Positions 45,531 to 57,433 of a stretch of 64,000 bases of DNA are shown one piece after another. Source of the DNA: Microdochium bolleyi. Lineage: Eukaryota > Ascomycota > Sordariomycetes > Xylariales > Microdochiaceae. The notes beneath the pieces are model-generated. The model was not told the origin of the DNA, made no database searches, and was given only the letters and a program-made list of their open reading frames with translations. The stretch lies in contig KQ964255.1 of assembly GCA_001566295.1 (NCBI GenBank), positions 186,001 to 250,000 of the forward strand, read 5' to 3'. Made by a program: the position numbers and the translations under genes. Numbering within the stretch: the first letter of the stretch is position 1; the number at the start of each line of letters is the position of its first letter.

Positions 45531-48342
45531 TTACATGACAACCTGTAGGCGCTGGATTAGTTTGGGAGCCCCCAAAAGAGATATTGATGTTGCGAGTCTG
45601 ACTTACGCAGTCGTCTTCTTTTTTGGCTTTGGGAATCCCCATGGCCTCGAACGTGGATGGCCCCTGTTTGGAGGGAGCCGGGCTTGCTGTTGGCCGCATC
45701 GTAGCTGTCGAGCTTTGTGTGCTCGTGCTTGGCGCAGGACTCGCCATCGGTGGGCGACCTTGCGGCCCAGGACGTCCATCAGGCCCAGGGCCACCGCCGG
45801 GCATACGACCAGGAGGCCCGCTTCCAAGCCCGCCACTCATGCCTGGCGACTGAGGACCAGGTCCGGCACCAACAGATGCACGGCCGGGACCGCCAGGGCC
45901 ACCAGGACCACCTGGGCCACCTGGACCGCCTCCAGGTCCATAACTCGAGTTCCGGGGTCCTGGTGCAACATCACGCCCTGGCAAGCCGTGGCTTGGTGGC
46001 ATCGGCTTCCTGCCCTGCACAGGATTGCCCTGCATCGGTCCGCCACCAGGACCACCAGGATAGCCGGGTTGGGGCGGCCGTTGGTTTGATGGTGGTTGTG
46101 TGGTAGCAGGGCGAGGACCTTGCCCATAGCCGCCGGGATGGCCCTGTACAGGGTATCCAGCCGATACAGGACGGCCGCGGTTGGGATCAATACCACTGGA
46201 GGGCAGGGGAAGTTGACCGGCAGACTGTGAAGGGCGCATACCAGGCCCTGGCTGTGGTCCGCCATGCCCGGGAGACTGTGTTCGGATGCCAAAGGCACTA
46301 CCAGGACGATCCGCAATCGGCCCAGCGTTCAGGTGAGGGCGAAGTTGACCGCCATAGGAGACAGGCCGTCGCACATCGTCTTCTGGGTACGGTGCTGTCG
46401 ACTGGGACCGTGGAGCCATGCCAGCGGACAGAGGTTTGTCCTCTGGGTACGGAGCGACCGAGGCTGATCGGTCGCCGAGGTTGACGGTAAATGCCGGATT
46501 TCTCGCCGTCTCATGCCGCGACGGATCCGGGAAGTCCATACGGTCATCCTGGGGTTGCGTTCGGGGCGATGGCTGGGGGGAGATTTTGGGCGAACTCTCG
46601 GATAGGGTCGGCATTGCACTGGCTACTTGCTTGAGGCGCTCTGGCCGTTGGCCCCTCTGAGAACCGTGCTTCGACTTGATCCTGCCAAGTGCAGTCGTCT
46701 CATGGTCCTGCTTGGACAGCGTCTTTGATTGCGACAAGCCGTCTAGTCTTCCAACAGCGTCCTTATTGCCGTGGTCTGCAGCCAGCTCATACCATTTTCG
46801 AGCCTCGTTGAGGTTCTTGTCTACCGAGATGCCAATTTCGTAGTAATATCCCAGGGCGAACTCGCCAGTAGCGAGACCGGACTTGGCGGCCATCTGGGCA
46901 TACTTGAATGCAAGCTCCTCGTTCTTGGCAAAGCTGTTCTCGTAGCCAAAAAGAAACCACCGGCTCACACCCAAGCAGGCCTCTGGAAGTCCTTGTCTCG
47001 CGGCCAGGCCATAGTAGTGTAGGGATAGCGCAGGGTTGAAATCGCATGAGAGTTGGCAAAGCTCGTACGCCTGACCCATCTTGAGTTGCGCCTTAGCAAA
47101 CCCCAAGTAGGCAGCCTTTTCGATATACTGCTTGGCTAGGGCGAAATCCCGCGGCAAGATTCCCTCGGGTATGGCAACATCGGGTAGATCGTTTGCTATG
47201 AGCATACCGTAAACAAAAGCTCCCTGTGGCGCGTCTTCATCGGCAGTATCCGCAGCCGTGTGGATAAGGTCCAGTCCTCGAGCGAGATCACGCGGCTGGC
47301 CTCGTTGACCCATGAGGCTGACCATGCCAAGGCGATAGCTGGCAGCAGAATCGTTCGTCGATAGTCCCATTCGGAAATGCTTCATCGCATTCTCGAAATC
47401 GTTGGAATTCTCATAGAGTATTCCGATCCGATAGTCAGCGCGGCCCCAGCCCTGCTGAGCGGCCACTGCGTAGCCGCTCCAGGCTTCCTTCTTGTCTTGT
47501 CTCTTGCCGAACTTGCCGAATTCCCACCACTTGCTGCGAATGAATACTGCTTCCGGGTGTCCTTGGTCTGCAAGGTATGATACAATGTTGATGGCGTCCA
47601 CTCTGATTTCATGCTCAATCTTTGGCGTCGCAGGCCGTTCGTGCGATGTTCTGTCTCCTGGCACTCTCAGAGCATCGGCCTCACGGATGGCAGCTTCCGC
47701 AGCGATCTCAACATACATGAGCGCATCCCGAGCCCAGCAAATCTGCATGTTTGGATCGTTCGAATGCAAGACCTGCTGGCGAACGCTGGCCAGGACGGAT
47801 TCCTTCTCCTCGTCGCTCGGAGGGATGTGGTCGCCCTGGACACGGGGGAACGGGGAGAAGGATGGCACATCGCGCTTGTCCTGTGGCCGGCTGTCAGGTT
47901 TGGGACTGACTGCATGGTCTGGGTGCGCGCTGTACACTGAGGATGTGTAAGTCGTCGCCGATGCTGGGCTGTAGTCCGTGTTGGGCCTGGGACCGCTCTG
48001 ATTATATGCCGAGCCATAGGATCCGACTTTTGTGTTGAGGACCGTAGAGAGCGACGGCTCCCTGCCATGCCGAGTTTGTGGTTCGGGTGATGATGCGCCG
48101 GGGGTGCCGGAGCTCTTAGGTTCGACTGATCGTGCTTCAAGCTCCATTCGTTGGAGACCTTCTTGCATGTTCTCGGGGACTTCTGGCATGATCCTGCAGC
48201 CTTGTTAGTACCTGATCGCGCCAAGAGGTCAAAGGGACGACCTGGGACTAATAACGGACCGCTGCGGAGCGGGAGCGATGACTTCTGGCATGTAGTAGTC
48301 GTCCACACCCCCCGGGTAAAACGTTGCCCCGAACTGAGGCAT
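45531..48342 (-). CDS. SKT5: Chitin synthase activator SKT5/Chs4, Sel1 repeats and CaaX tail
   Basis: Main exon 48193-45607 plus last exon 45542-45531 (12 nt). The proposed first exon begins at MPQFGATFYPGG (48342) and ends at 48260 (GTCCGT donor) or 48242 (GTCGTC); both keep phase and give Arg at the joint. Total about 893-899 aa. Residues about 170-510 are Sel1-like repeats: ADQGHPEAVF, AAQQGWGRADYRIGI, AYLGFAKAQLKMGQAYE, AARQGLPEACLGVSRW, AAKSGLATGEFALGYYYEIG, AADHGNKDAVGRL. The C-terminal 350 residues are Pro/Gly/Gln-rich. The protein ends KKEDDC, then VVM from the last exon (donor GTAAGT), giving a CVVM CaaX box. Yeast Skt5 is farnesylated and brings chitin synthase III to the plasma membrane; the same is inferred here. 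A TACTAAC branch site before 48193 shows the N-terminus is spliced; exact start is uncertain. Confidence 0.88.
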
Positions 48343-51034
48343 ATCGGCAGAGTCGTGCCGGATAGGCTGTCCTGTGAGCGAACAAAGAGTGAGAAGAGAC
48401 GTTGAGCAAGCGAAGAGCAAGACTCAAGCCGGCACGCGGCTTGGACGAGTTGCAGACAGCAAGGCAAGCTTTTGACAAGGTCGGGCAGTGACGGCGGGGT
48501 AGCAGGTGGGCGGCGCTCGAGATAAAGTAGGCATGGTGCATGAGCTATGGCGTCGCGTTGCCCGGAGCTTCAGCCTCCAAAGACTGGCCGGGAGACCGAC
48601 AAGGAGCAAGCAGGCAGGGGCAATAGGGCGGGGCCATGAAAGCCGGAGTCAAGTGGTGCTGAGGCGGCACTGCCACGAGACCCTCCCCCATGCAAGCTGG
48701 CTGGTGCAGGCCGGGCCCGATGAAATTGATGGGCCAACGAAATAAAGGGGAATCAACACCGAAGAACGAGCTACGCGCTGGACTCTGGCACTGTCTGAAA
48801 CGGAGCCGAGAGGCCTCTTCTTTGACCCGAGCTCGAGACGCGCCAGCTTTCCAAGATGGGTTGTGATGTCGAGGGTGTCGCTGCTCCAGGGGAAGAACGC
48901 CATTGTCTGGTGCGCCCGGTCGGCATGAGGAAGCAGGGCTGTGAGCCTATTTCGGGCAACACAGGCTACAGCCACCTGCAGGAGTGGACAAGGCTTGTGT
49001 AAGTGTGGCGATGATCGCTCTCCGGGGCCAACATCCAGGTCTCCTCGAGGCGGACGACGCGCGGTTAACTTCCAGATGGACCTGGTTGAGGATCAGGCAG
49101 CCAATTCCCGAGATTGCTGTACCCAGGCGCGCCAGGTGGAGCGTTGCGCCGCGCAAGCCAATGTGCTGGCCGCCGTGTTGTAACTGATCGTTGCTGATGC
49201 TGCTCAGAATTCGTTGTTGCATGGGATGGTGGTTGAGCGCAAGGGCAATGCCAGAGGCGTCAGGTAGTTATGGCCTTTGGTTGCTAGAACGGCTTGTCGT
49301 GGTGTCCCAAGTGCGTGCCATTCCGTTCAAAAACCAAGAACGTTCCATCATTGACGGAACCAGGGATGATGAAAACCTTGAGCCACGAAACAAATCAGGG
49401 CTAGATTCTTACCTCGAGGAAGATGCGCAGGATCTGGCGAGGCATCGTGCTGCCAGCCATACGGCCGATTTGAAGCGTCCATCATCCGTCTTGCTGTCAA
49501 GGTACTCTGTCTGTATCGGTCCTCGGTGCCTGCAATGCGATGGTGGGTCGGCAGGGATGCTCGGGAAGCAGTGTGATGACGACGGAGGTGGCAGCGTGTG
49601 GTTGCAGTGGCTGACACCCTCTGGGAAACCAGCCTGGACACGGAGTCGCTGAAGTGGGAGATTATGCCATCTGTGTTATGTCGATTTGCACGGGGCAGCA
49701 AGAACAGGAGAAGGCAAGATTCAAACGATGCGCAGGTCAGAGACCAGTAGGGGAGAGGGGCATGTTCGCCTTAACTAGCGGTAGGATGGATCAAATGATG
49801 GGTCGCTGATGCCATAGAAACGACACGATAATGGAACTATGAGGACCTCGGGACCTGCTCACATCGTCAGGCACACTGATTGTCCCTGCCTGCCCAGGTT
49901 GGCGCTTCCTGGCCAGCACACTCTCGTTCTCCTCTTCTGCCAGCACGCCATGGTGCTTCCGAGCTGGACGTGGCACCCGAGCATGCAACGAGCTTCAGCT
50001 CGTTCAGCTCGGCGGTGCGCCGCTCCAAGCGTGGCCAAGACAGGCTAGGCGTTCACAGCTTTGCCTCTGTTGATGGCAAAGACGCTTCGCCTGCACTGGG
50101 CCATTCGAGGCTATGCTTCGTGCTAAGGAAGGCTCTGGCTGCAAACAATGAGCTATGGGCCGAGCTTGAGGGTGCCCAAAACATGAAGGAAGCGTGCAAC
50201 TTCATGCGGTGCACCATTGAACGATTGTGACACTGCCCGTCCACGAGGCAGCAGGTGCCTGGAGTCTTGAACAACAGGCCTCGGGAATGGTGATGTCCAC
50301 ATGAGCATGATCTCGTCCGCGTGACCAGCCGTCGAGGGACTCAGCTGACAGCCGTTGACACAGAGAGTCGATGGTGGAAGGAGCATCGAGTCCCGAGATG
50401 CCGGGCGAGTACAAGTACAATCGAGCTGCCATCTGAGCTTGTGGCCAGTGTACATTTGACTGCCACACTCGCCCACCTGGGCACTCATGGAACCCAGAAG
50501 ATGCGATTGAAGCTGCTAATGTGGAGGAGGTCCTCAGGCAGGGTGTTGGACTTGGCCGAGGAGGCTCCAGCCACGGGGGTGCGTAGAGGCCGGCACTGGC
50601 CAAGCCACCTGTGGCGCCCGAGGAAACAGCACTGGGAGCCAGCTCAGGAAGAGCGGGCCCTGGCTGTGGGTGCTCTCAACGTCAGCTCGTGCTTGCCTGC
50701 AACAACGGCGGCTGCTGCCCCACCGCCGCTTCTGGAGCACCACCTCCAAGGGCAGCTCACCTCATCGTCACCAGTGCTGCTGTCGACTTCGTCAAGCACA
50801 TCACACCACGATACCGAGCAGCACAACCCCACGGGCATATCCATCGTAACGACTCAGTTTTCCGACGACACTACCGCATCCAACCCGGCTCCGATCCAGT
50901 CCAGCGACACTATAATCACCCAGGCGGCCGACATCGCCCCAGACTCGCCGCAGCCGTCCTCCACCCTGCTGGTCTCAAATCAACAACACCCTTCTCCTCC
51001 TCACCCACACACATATCAGACCACAGACAGCACC
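48343..51034. other. Divergent region between SKT5 and RPN12
   Basis: 2.7 kb between leftward SKT5 and rightward RPN12 starts. An acceptor-like TTCGCTCACAG (minus strand, at about 48370-48380) just ahead of the SKT5 start suggests a leader intron there. The frame in phase with RPN12 is open from about 50321 to its ATG (714 nt). No independent gene is supported; 48424-48609 minus could be an upstream frame in the SKT5 leader. Confidence 0.45.
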
Positions 51035-51986
51035 ATGGCCGAACGGACGCTCCAGGCGGTGCTCAAGCAACTTCACTCCAATCCCAACCTGCCGTACCCA
51101 GAAGCCTCCTCGCTGCTCTCCAAAGCCAAGATCTCGCTGCTCCAGCTCAACGCTCTGACGCCCACGCCTAAGACCCCGGGCCCCTTGCTCGCCGTCGCCC
51201 GGGACGTCTACGAGGCCGGTGCCCTTTTCAGCATCCGCGCCAAGGACGCGGACGCATTCACTCGCTACGTCTCCCAGCTGCAGCCCTTCTACGCGCTCCC
51301 CGCCAGCGCGGTGAAACCAAACGACGTCGAGCGCAACAAGGTCACAGGACTGTACCTGCTCTTGCTCCTCACACAGGGCCGGTACGGCGAGTTCCATAGC
51401 GAGCTTGAGAGCCTTAGCTGCCGCGAAGCCGGTGCTGAGGTCGAGAATGATCGGTTCCTGGGATACCCCATCAAGCTGGAGCGGTGGCTCATGGAGGGCA
51501 GCTACGACCGGGTATGGAAGGCCATGAAGAGCCGCGAGGTACCGTGCGAGGAGTATGGTGTCTTCTTTGAGGTATGTTGCCGCAAGAGCACCCCATTACC
51601 TGTGAAGCTCAGGTGCACCACTCGGCGGAAAACCATGAGCCAACACTCATCCACCATGGGGACGAAATCACAGGCACGTTTTACTAATCTCGAATTCCTC
51701 GGAATCACAGATCCTCACATCGCAGATCCGCTCCGAGATCGCGTCAAGTAGCGAGCGCGCGTACCCATACCTCCCTCTCAGCAGCACCAAGTCGCTGCTC
51801 TTCCTCGACTCGGAAGGCGCGGTTGTCGAGTTTGCGCGGCAACGCGGCTGGGCCGTGCGCGACGGCCAGATCTACTTCCCCACGGCCTCGGTTGAGGGCG
51901 GCGAGGACGGCGAGGTCAAGGATATCAGCCAGATGGTCATTGAGAACACGTTGGGTTACGCGCGGGAGCTCGAGACAATCGTATAG
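51035..51986 (+). CDS. RPN12: 26S proteasome regulatory subunit RPN12
   Basis: Exons 51035-51571 and 51711-51986 join in phase 0 to 270 aa, matching the usual 260-275 aa. MAERTLQAVLKQLHSN starts the helical-repeat part. Conserved blocks follow: VYEAGALFSIRAKDADAFTR, LYLLLLLTQGRYGEFHSELE, and LGYPIKLERWLMEGSYDRVW. After the intron (donor GTATGT) comes ILTSQIRSEIASSSERAYPY, then LPLSSTKSLLFLDSEGAVVE, a PCI/winged-helix segment with FARQRGWAVRDGQIYFP. Rpn12 is a lid subunit of the proteasome regulatory particle, and its assembly is the last step in joining lid to base. The ATG at 51035 (CACCATGG context) is chosen over upstream in-frame ATGs because family members start here. It converges with coatomer alpha 441 bp away. 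Confidence 0.94.
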
Positions 51987-52427
51987 ACGTTGCCGTTCTC
52001 TCTCCCTGGGGTGTATCACCTGACAGAGGCCAAGCAAAGGCCTCGCAGGCACAGCACACTACAGCAGTGATTATACAAAACAAAAGAGGTCATAGAGCTC
52101 AGCGTCAATGAGCAAATAGATCAATTGTAAATCAAGGTGGTTGCATGACTTCTCATGACATGAATGTTACCTATGCTGTGAAGGTGTGCGTACGTTCATG
52201 CCCTCGCCTGTAGGCCGGGGGGAAGGTTGTATGCAGAACGTTACCGATGCGACACAGAACAATGCCGAGTGCACAATCGAACCAGGCTCACGGCCTCTTG
52301 CAGACTCATCGGCCAGGTTTCTTTCATAAACATCAAAAGGGAAATTTTATCTAGACACTGTCCTTTTCATCCCGCTACCTAGACAACACTATATCTTCCC
52401 ACACGGAATCCTCATTATGCTCAGGTT
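51987..52427. other. Convergent intergenic region
   Basis: 441 bp holding the 3' UTRs of RPN12 and coatomer alpha. AT-rich with no supported gene. Confidence 0.5.
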
Positions 52428-55400
52428 CTAAACGAACAGCTTCAGCCCGCTACCATGCTTGCCAATCTCGCAGACCTCGCACACTGCGCAGATAGTGCCC
52501 TTGTACTTGGAGTGGTACTTGGAACCATCAAAGGCGCACTTTTCGTGGGCGTCACCACTGTAGATGGGAGTGTAGCTGGCGGCGCACACTTCAAACTCCG
52601 CAAATTGGTCATACTCAATCTCAATCGCGTCATGAGGATTGCGCTCGCATTGAGCCTTGATCCGCTTGGCCTGTTGGTTGGGAAGGAGTTAGCATTTGAT
52701 CTTGGCTCGGAGAGTGGGTGAGGTCAGCAGCAACTTACGTTCTCGAGGATTCTGGCAGCACCTCCGTTGGCGATGATGCGGTTGGCGAAGCTCAGAGCTG
52801 AGCTGAAGTTCTTGCTTCTTGACGCCAGGTTCATCGCGTTCAGGAGTGCCAGTTGGCGGTGGGGCACCTCGATCTTCGGGATTGTGAAGTATGCAGACAA
52901 CTCAAGACTCCTCTTCAGGAGTTCTGGGTTGCCGTTGACAACGTCGGGTGCACCGAGCTTACGGCGCGCAATCTCGACAGACATGGCCACGGCGTACTCG
53001 CTGGCTGACGCAACGAGCTTCTTGGCCTCGGCCACTTCGCTCTCACTAGAAACCGTGTTGACCAAGATCGCATGGAGGATGCCCTTGAATAACCGCAAAC
53101 CGTCTTCAAGTTGGTTGGTCTTCATGGAATCATAACCCTTCTGAAGGTCATTTGTGGCCAAGTATTCGAGGTCCCTTGGGATGATGGGCAGGACTTTCCG
53201 GGGGTCGGTCTCGTCGAGGGTGCGTCGGATGTAGTTGACAAGAGGAGGCAGGCCGGCAGAGGCGGGCAGGAAGGATCTCGACGCCGTGTAGATCTCCAAG
53301 AACCTAGGCTTCAGGGGGGCGAAGTTGACAGCACCGACTTGCCGGTTAAGTAGGTTCATCGCCGACTCGAAGGAGCCGCCTGCGATGTGGTCGGCCGCTA
53401 ATGGCGAGTTGCGAGCCCACATATCTGCTTCACTGCTGCCCGCACCTGCTGCGTCTGTGCTCTCGACGTTGACAAAGTCACTGTCCGCTTCGGGGTGGAT
53501 ATCTTCGCCCATGTCCCACCCAGCCGCATCGTCTTCATCATCCTCGAGGGCAGCAGCCTTCTTGGTCTGCGGCTCATCACCGAGAAGGTCACCTTCGAGA
53601 CCCTTAGCGGCGGCCAAAGGCTCGTCCTCGATGCTGAGGCCCTCGAGTTGGCCAGCGAGCGCCTTCTCGAAGAATGACTGCGAAGTCGCCTTCGTAGGCC
53701 AGTTGGCCTTGAAAGTTGGTACCAATGGCTTGGCCGTTGTCAAGGGTTCGCTGAGGGAAGGCAGGGAGAGCTGTTCCTCGGTCACACCGGTAACCTCGAG
53801 AATGCTCTGGCATTCTTCCTCGAGGCCATGGGCCTTTGCGGTTAAATACGCCAGAGGATCTATGTGCTTTGTCAGACCTTGTCAAAATGTCATGGTGGCC
53901 ACTGTGGAACTTACAAAGATCGATCTCCTTGAACATCTGGATCCTGTCTTCGACATCACCGAGGTACAGAGCGTTCTGGAACCTCGCTTGGAAGTCGCCG
54001 CGGTGCTCGGCAATCTTAGCCATTCTCCCGAGCTTGGAGTGGTCGCCAGTGGCGAGGTATAAGAACGAGAGCTTGTCAAACTGCTTCTGCTTCTGGTAGC
54101 ACATCTCAACAATCTGGTGGTTGCCATGAGCTAGCGCTTCCGCACCGAGCCTGGTCCACAACTTTGGCTTATCCAGTTCCTTGGCCATCTCCAAGCCCAC
54201 GTCCAAGTTACCGCACTCGATGGCGAGCTCGAAGCGAGTTTGCGGGTCTTGGACAAACTGAAGCGCGATCTCGGGGTATCCCTTCTTTTGGAGGTAAGAA
54301 ATAATGGACTGTCCGACCAGACTGGACGTCCGGATGATGTGCAGCATCTCTTCGTAGTTGCGCTTGACAAGAGACAGCTTGAAGCGGTACTCTGTCGGAT
54401 CGATGTGCAGCACCTTCGGCTTTGCGCTGCGATCCAGGCAGTACACATTCCTGCCCTTGACCCTGACAAGGTAAACGGTCTGGTCGAGCGTTCTCACAAT
54501 GCCGTTGTCGCCGTTCATCAGAGTGTACTTGACGTGGTTCAAGGTCGAGTACAGAAGCACTCCAGCATCGTCCCACGTGGCGCTCTTGATCCGAATGGTC
54601 TCGTGGAGTGTGCTGACTTGCTCGAGGGTCTTCGTCACAATTGTCACATTGTGCTTGCTTAACAAGGCGGCGTGCAGACCATCATTGGACCACACAACGT
54701 ACTTGACGCCGTTGACGGCAAGCTCTGCAACGCTCTTCTTCTGCTGGATGTCGTACAGATGAACGGCGGTGGGTGTGATGATGAGCAAGTTGCCAGTGCC
54801 TCCGAAGTAAATATCTGTCGTGCCATGCGGTGGCTTGAACGACCGCGCGGTGTTGTTCGAGAGATCCTTGATATCAATGGTCTGCGTGGATGTGTTGAGG
54901 ACAGCAAATCGGTTTCGCGCAACGAAGATGGCCGAGTTACCGGGGCCCCTTTTCGAATCAGTCGCATCAGTGGCACCAGAGCCATCGCGAGGCAAGTTAA
55001 TCAGCTCGTAAGTGCCACCCTCAGCTGGGGAGGTGATAAGCACAGAGCGCTCGGCCGGATTATACGAAAGTGTCCGGGGCGGGATCCAGGCGTTTCCGAG
55101 GCGCTTAAGCGAAAGAAGTGTCGGGCTCTCGGTGTTCTTCTGGAAGTCGAATGACCGAACGTGCTTCTCCTTGGTGATGAAGAAGAGGGAGTTCTGGTGG
55201 ACAGTCGAGGCCGGCCGTTCCCGCTCGAGCTTGAATACCATGACGCCGTTATCGTGGCCAGCTGCGAACAGGTTGATCTCCGGGTGGGCGGCAATGACCC
55301 AGAAGCGATCATTCTCCCTCTTGAACGATTGTACCGCCGTGCGCTTCTGCGAGTCCCATACCCGGATAGTTTTGTCCTCGCCGCAAGACAGGATGAGATC

Positions 55401-56361
55401 CTGATGCGGGTGGAACAAGCAGCCCGATGCATTCTGGAAATGACCACGGCAGGTATCGACCTCCCAAGCCTTTGTCTCGCTGAAACGCCAAAGCTTGATG
55501 AGCCTGTCGTCACCAGCTGAGACAATGTGGGGTGCGGTCGGATGGAAGGCTACCCAGTTGACACCACGGTCGTGACCCTCGAGAACAAACTTGACGACGG
55601 CGTCCGTGTTGCCAAACATGTCGGCCTGCTGTTGGTTCGATCGTGCGACCTGGTCCTCGAAGGACATTGATGTCGGCGCAGAGTGCTTCTTGCGGAGGCC
55701 GGAGATGTCCCAGACGCGAACTGACTGATCGAGAGAGGCGGAGACAACGAGGTCATCCTTCGGGTGGAACTGAGCGCACATGACATAGTGGTTGTGGCCA
55801 GTCATTGTGCAGACTGGAAGGAGTATTAGTTTTGAGGTCGACAGTGGCAGTCATTGTTATAAAGGGGGCGGAGTGAAGGGAAGACGCACTCAAAGACCGG
55901 TTCTGCCAGTTCCATATCCGAATGGTCTGGTCATCTGAGGCGGAAATGATCCAGGGAAGTTCGTGGTGGAAGAAGACGGTGCGGACGTAGTCAAGATGTC
56001 CATTGAGAGTGAAGAGACACCGCCTTGTCTGGTAAGACCAGACCTTGATCTTGTAGTCGTCGCCGGCGGACACGAAGAGCGGCTGGGTCTTGTGGAAGTC
56101 GACACCGCGCACTGGGCCGTCGTGCTCCTCGAAGCGATCGATCAAAGTGCCCATACGGTAGTCCCAGAGCTGGATGGTGGACGAGTGGAGGGAGACGAGA
56201 ATCCAAGGCCGCTTTGGGTGAAAGGCAATGCCCTTCGCCCGCGAGGACTTGGACTCGAACTATTGTAGCTGTGTGAGCGTTGCGGTCCTTCGGGGAGGCC
56301 CATCACGGATTCAAGAAGAGGGCGGTCGCGAGCATACCTTTGTGAGCATGCCAGATGCCAT
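52428..56361 (-). CDS. COP1: Coatomer subunit alpha (COPI)
   Basis: Five exons (56361-56338, 56259-55890, 55813-53915, 53859-52739, 52670-52428) join in phase to 1218 aa, the normal length. The first exon is only eight codons (MASGMLTK). WD40 repeats fill the first 300 residues (for example FVSAGDDYKIKVWSYQTRRC, IISASDDQTIRIWNWQNRSL, IVSAGDDRLIKLWRF). A second propeller and alpha-solenoid follow (about 330-800: YLQKKGYPEIALQFVQDP, AIECGNLDVGLEMAKELDKP, YLATGDHSKLGRM). After an acidic linker (DDEDDAAGWDMGED) comes the C-terminal domain that binds epsilon-COP, ending in a Cys-rich part (CAVCEVCEIGKHGSGLKLFV). Alpha-COP recognises KKxx tails for Golgi-to-ER retrieval. The ORFs ending at 53604 and 52724 are artefacts of introns. 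It diverges from the UGGT gene at 57434. Confidence 0.96.
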
Positions 56362-57433
56362 GTTGACGGTGCGACGCCCGAAGAGGCTTCAAGTCGCCCG
56401 AAGCTCAAGATTTGGCGGGGAGGGGCGCACGAGGAGCGTACGCAGTGGTTGTGGTCGGTAGGAGGAGGCGAGGCAGCAGAAAGCCTCGTGGGGGAAGTCG
56501 GATTGAGCTGGCGGGAGCTCGAGTCGGCAGGTTTGGAGTGGTGGTGCCGCCTAGTCGTGGTGCTCTCTGGCGACAGCTTGTCGTGGTGGAGGTGGGAATG
56601 GCATCAACGTGTGCCGCCAGGTTGGTTGCGGCGGTGGAAGGTGCGGCTGCCAGTGCTGAGGCAGGTGCCTGCCAAACGCCTGCTGCGAAACAGGCCAGAG
56701 TGGGGCGCTGGCCGAGTATGCCAGCCTGGCCACTCCGCCTCCACTAATCAGCACTGAGGGAGAACGAACCCCTAGAACACAGGCTCAAGGGCAACAGCTT
56801 TCTCGGACGGTTCAATCACCGGGCAGCGGAAGTCACCCGCGGCAGCTCAAAGACAGGCACAGTGAGTCAATCTCTCCAATTCGTCTCGGACGAGGTTTCC
56901 GTGGCGTTGTTCGGCCATATCCTCCCAACATGTACAGTAGCTCCTTAAGCTCGAGCTCGAGCATCTCGACACCCGAATTGTGGAGAGCGCGTCTTTGTTC
57001 CATGGAGGGGCACCCGAGCAGAGAGCAGGAGCTAAGCAAGGGACTGGAGCGGAACCCCTGAAAGACGGCCACAAGTGGGAGAGCGCCAGGTGGGAGCTAC
57101 TTTGTGTCCAAGTAGACCGCCCACAGCAACTGCATGGTCCATGACCTTGGCCGCAAGTACCGCCTCTCGTGCTGTGCGGACGTCAGCCAACGCCCCATTC
57201 CCAGCTGGGGAGCTAACGTCAATGTGTTCACTACACCAGCGGTGACTTACATCAATCTGCTCGTCGGAGCACAAGACGGACATCGGTACTGGCCATCACG
57301 ACTGTTCGCATGCACACAGCGGGGACCGTGTTCGGACTCCATTGATGACCACGGCGCAGCTCGGTCTGTCCAGTGAAGGCGCTCGATTAGTAGCAAGAGT
57401 ACTTGCCAGCAGCACAACCCGGGCCACGGCATC
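56362..57433. other. Divergent promoter region between coatomer alpha and UGGT
   Basis: 1.07 kb between two starts on opposite strands. Several frames overlap (56412-56757), without motifs. G/C-rich purine/pyrimidine-biased strands near each start suit two core promoters. I found no clear unfolded-protein-response element by eye. Confidence 0.45.

Noticed and set aside
45310..45600. C-terminal extension of the SKT5 frame beyond KKEDDC
   Set aside because: It begins with a GTAAGT donor and is intron plus 3' UTR; splicing to 45542 gives a CaaX end.
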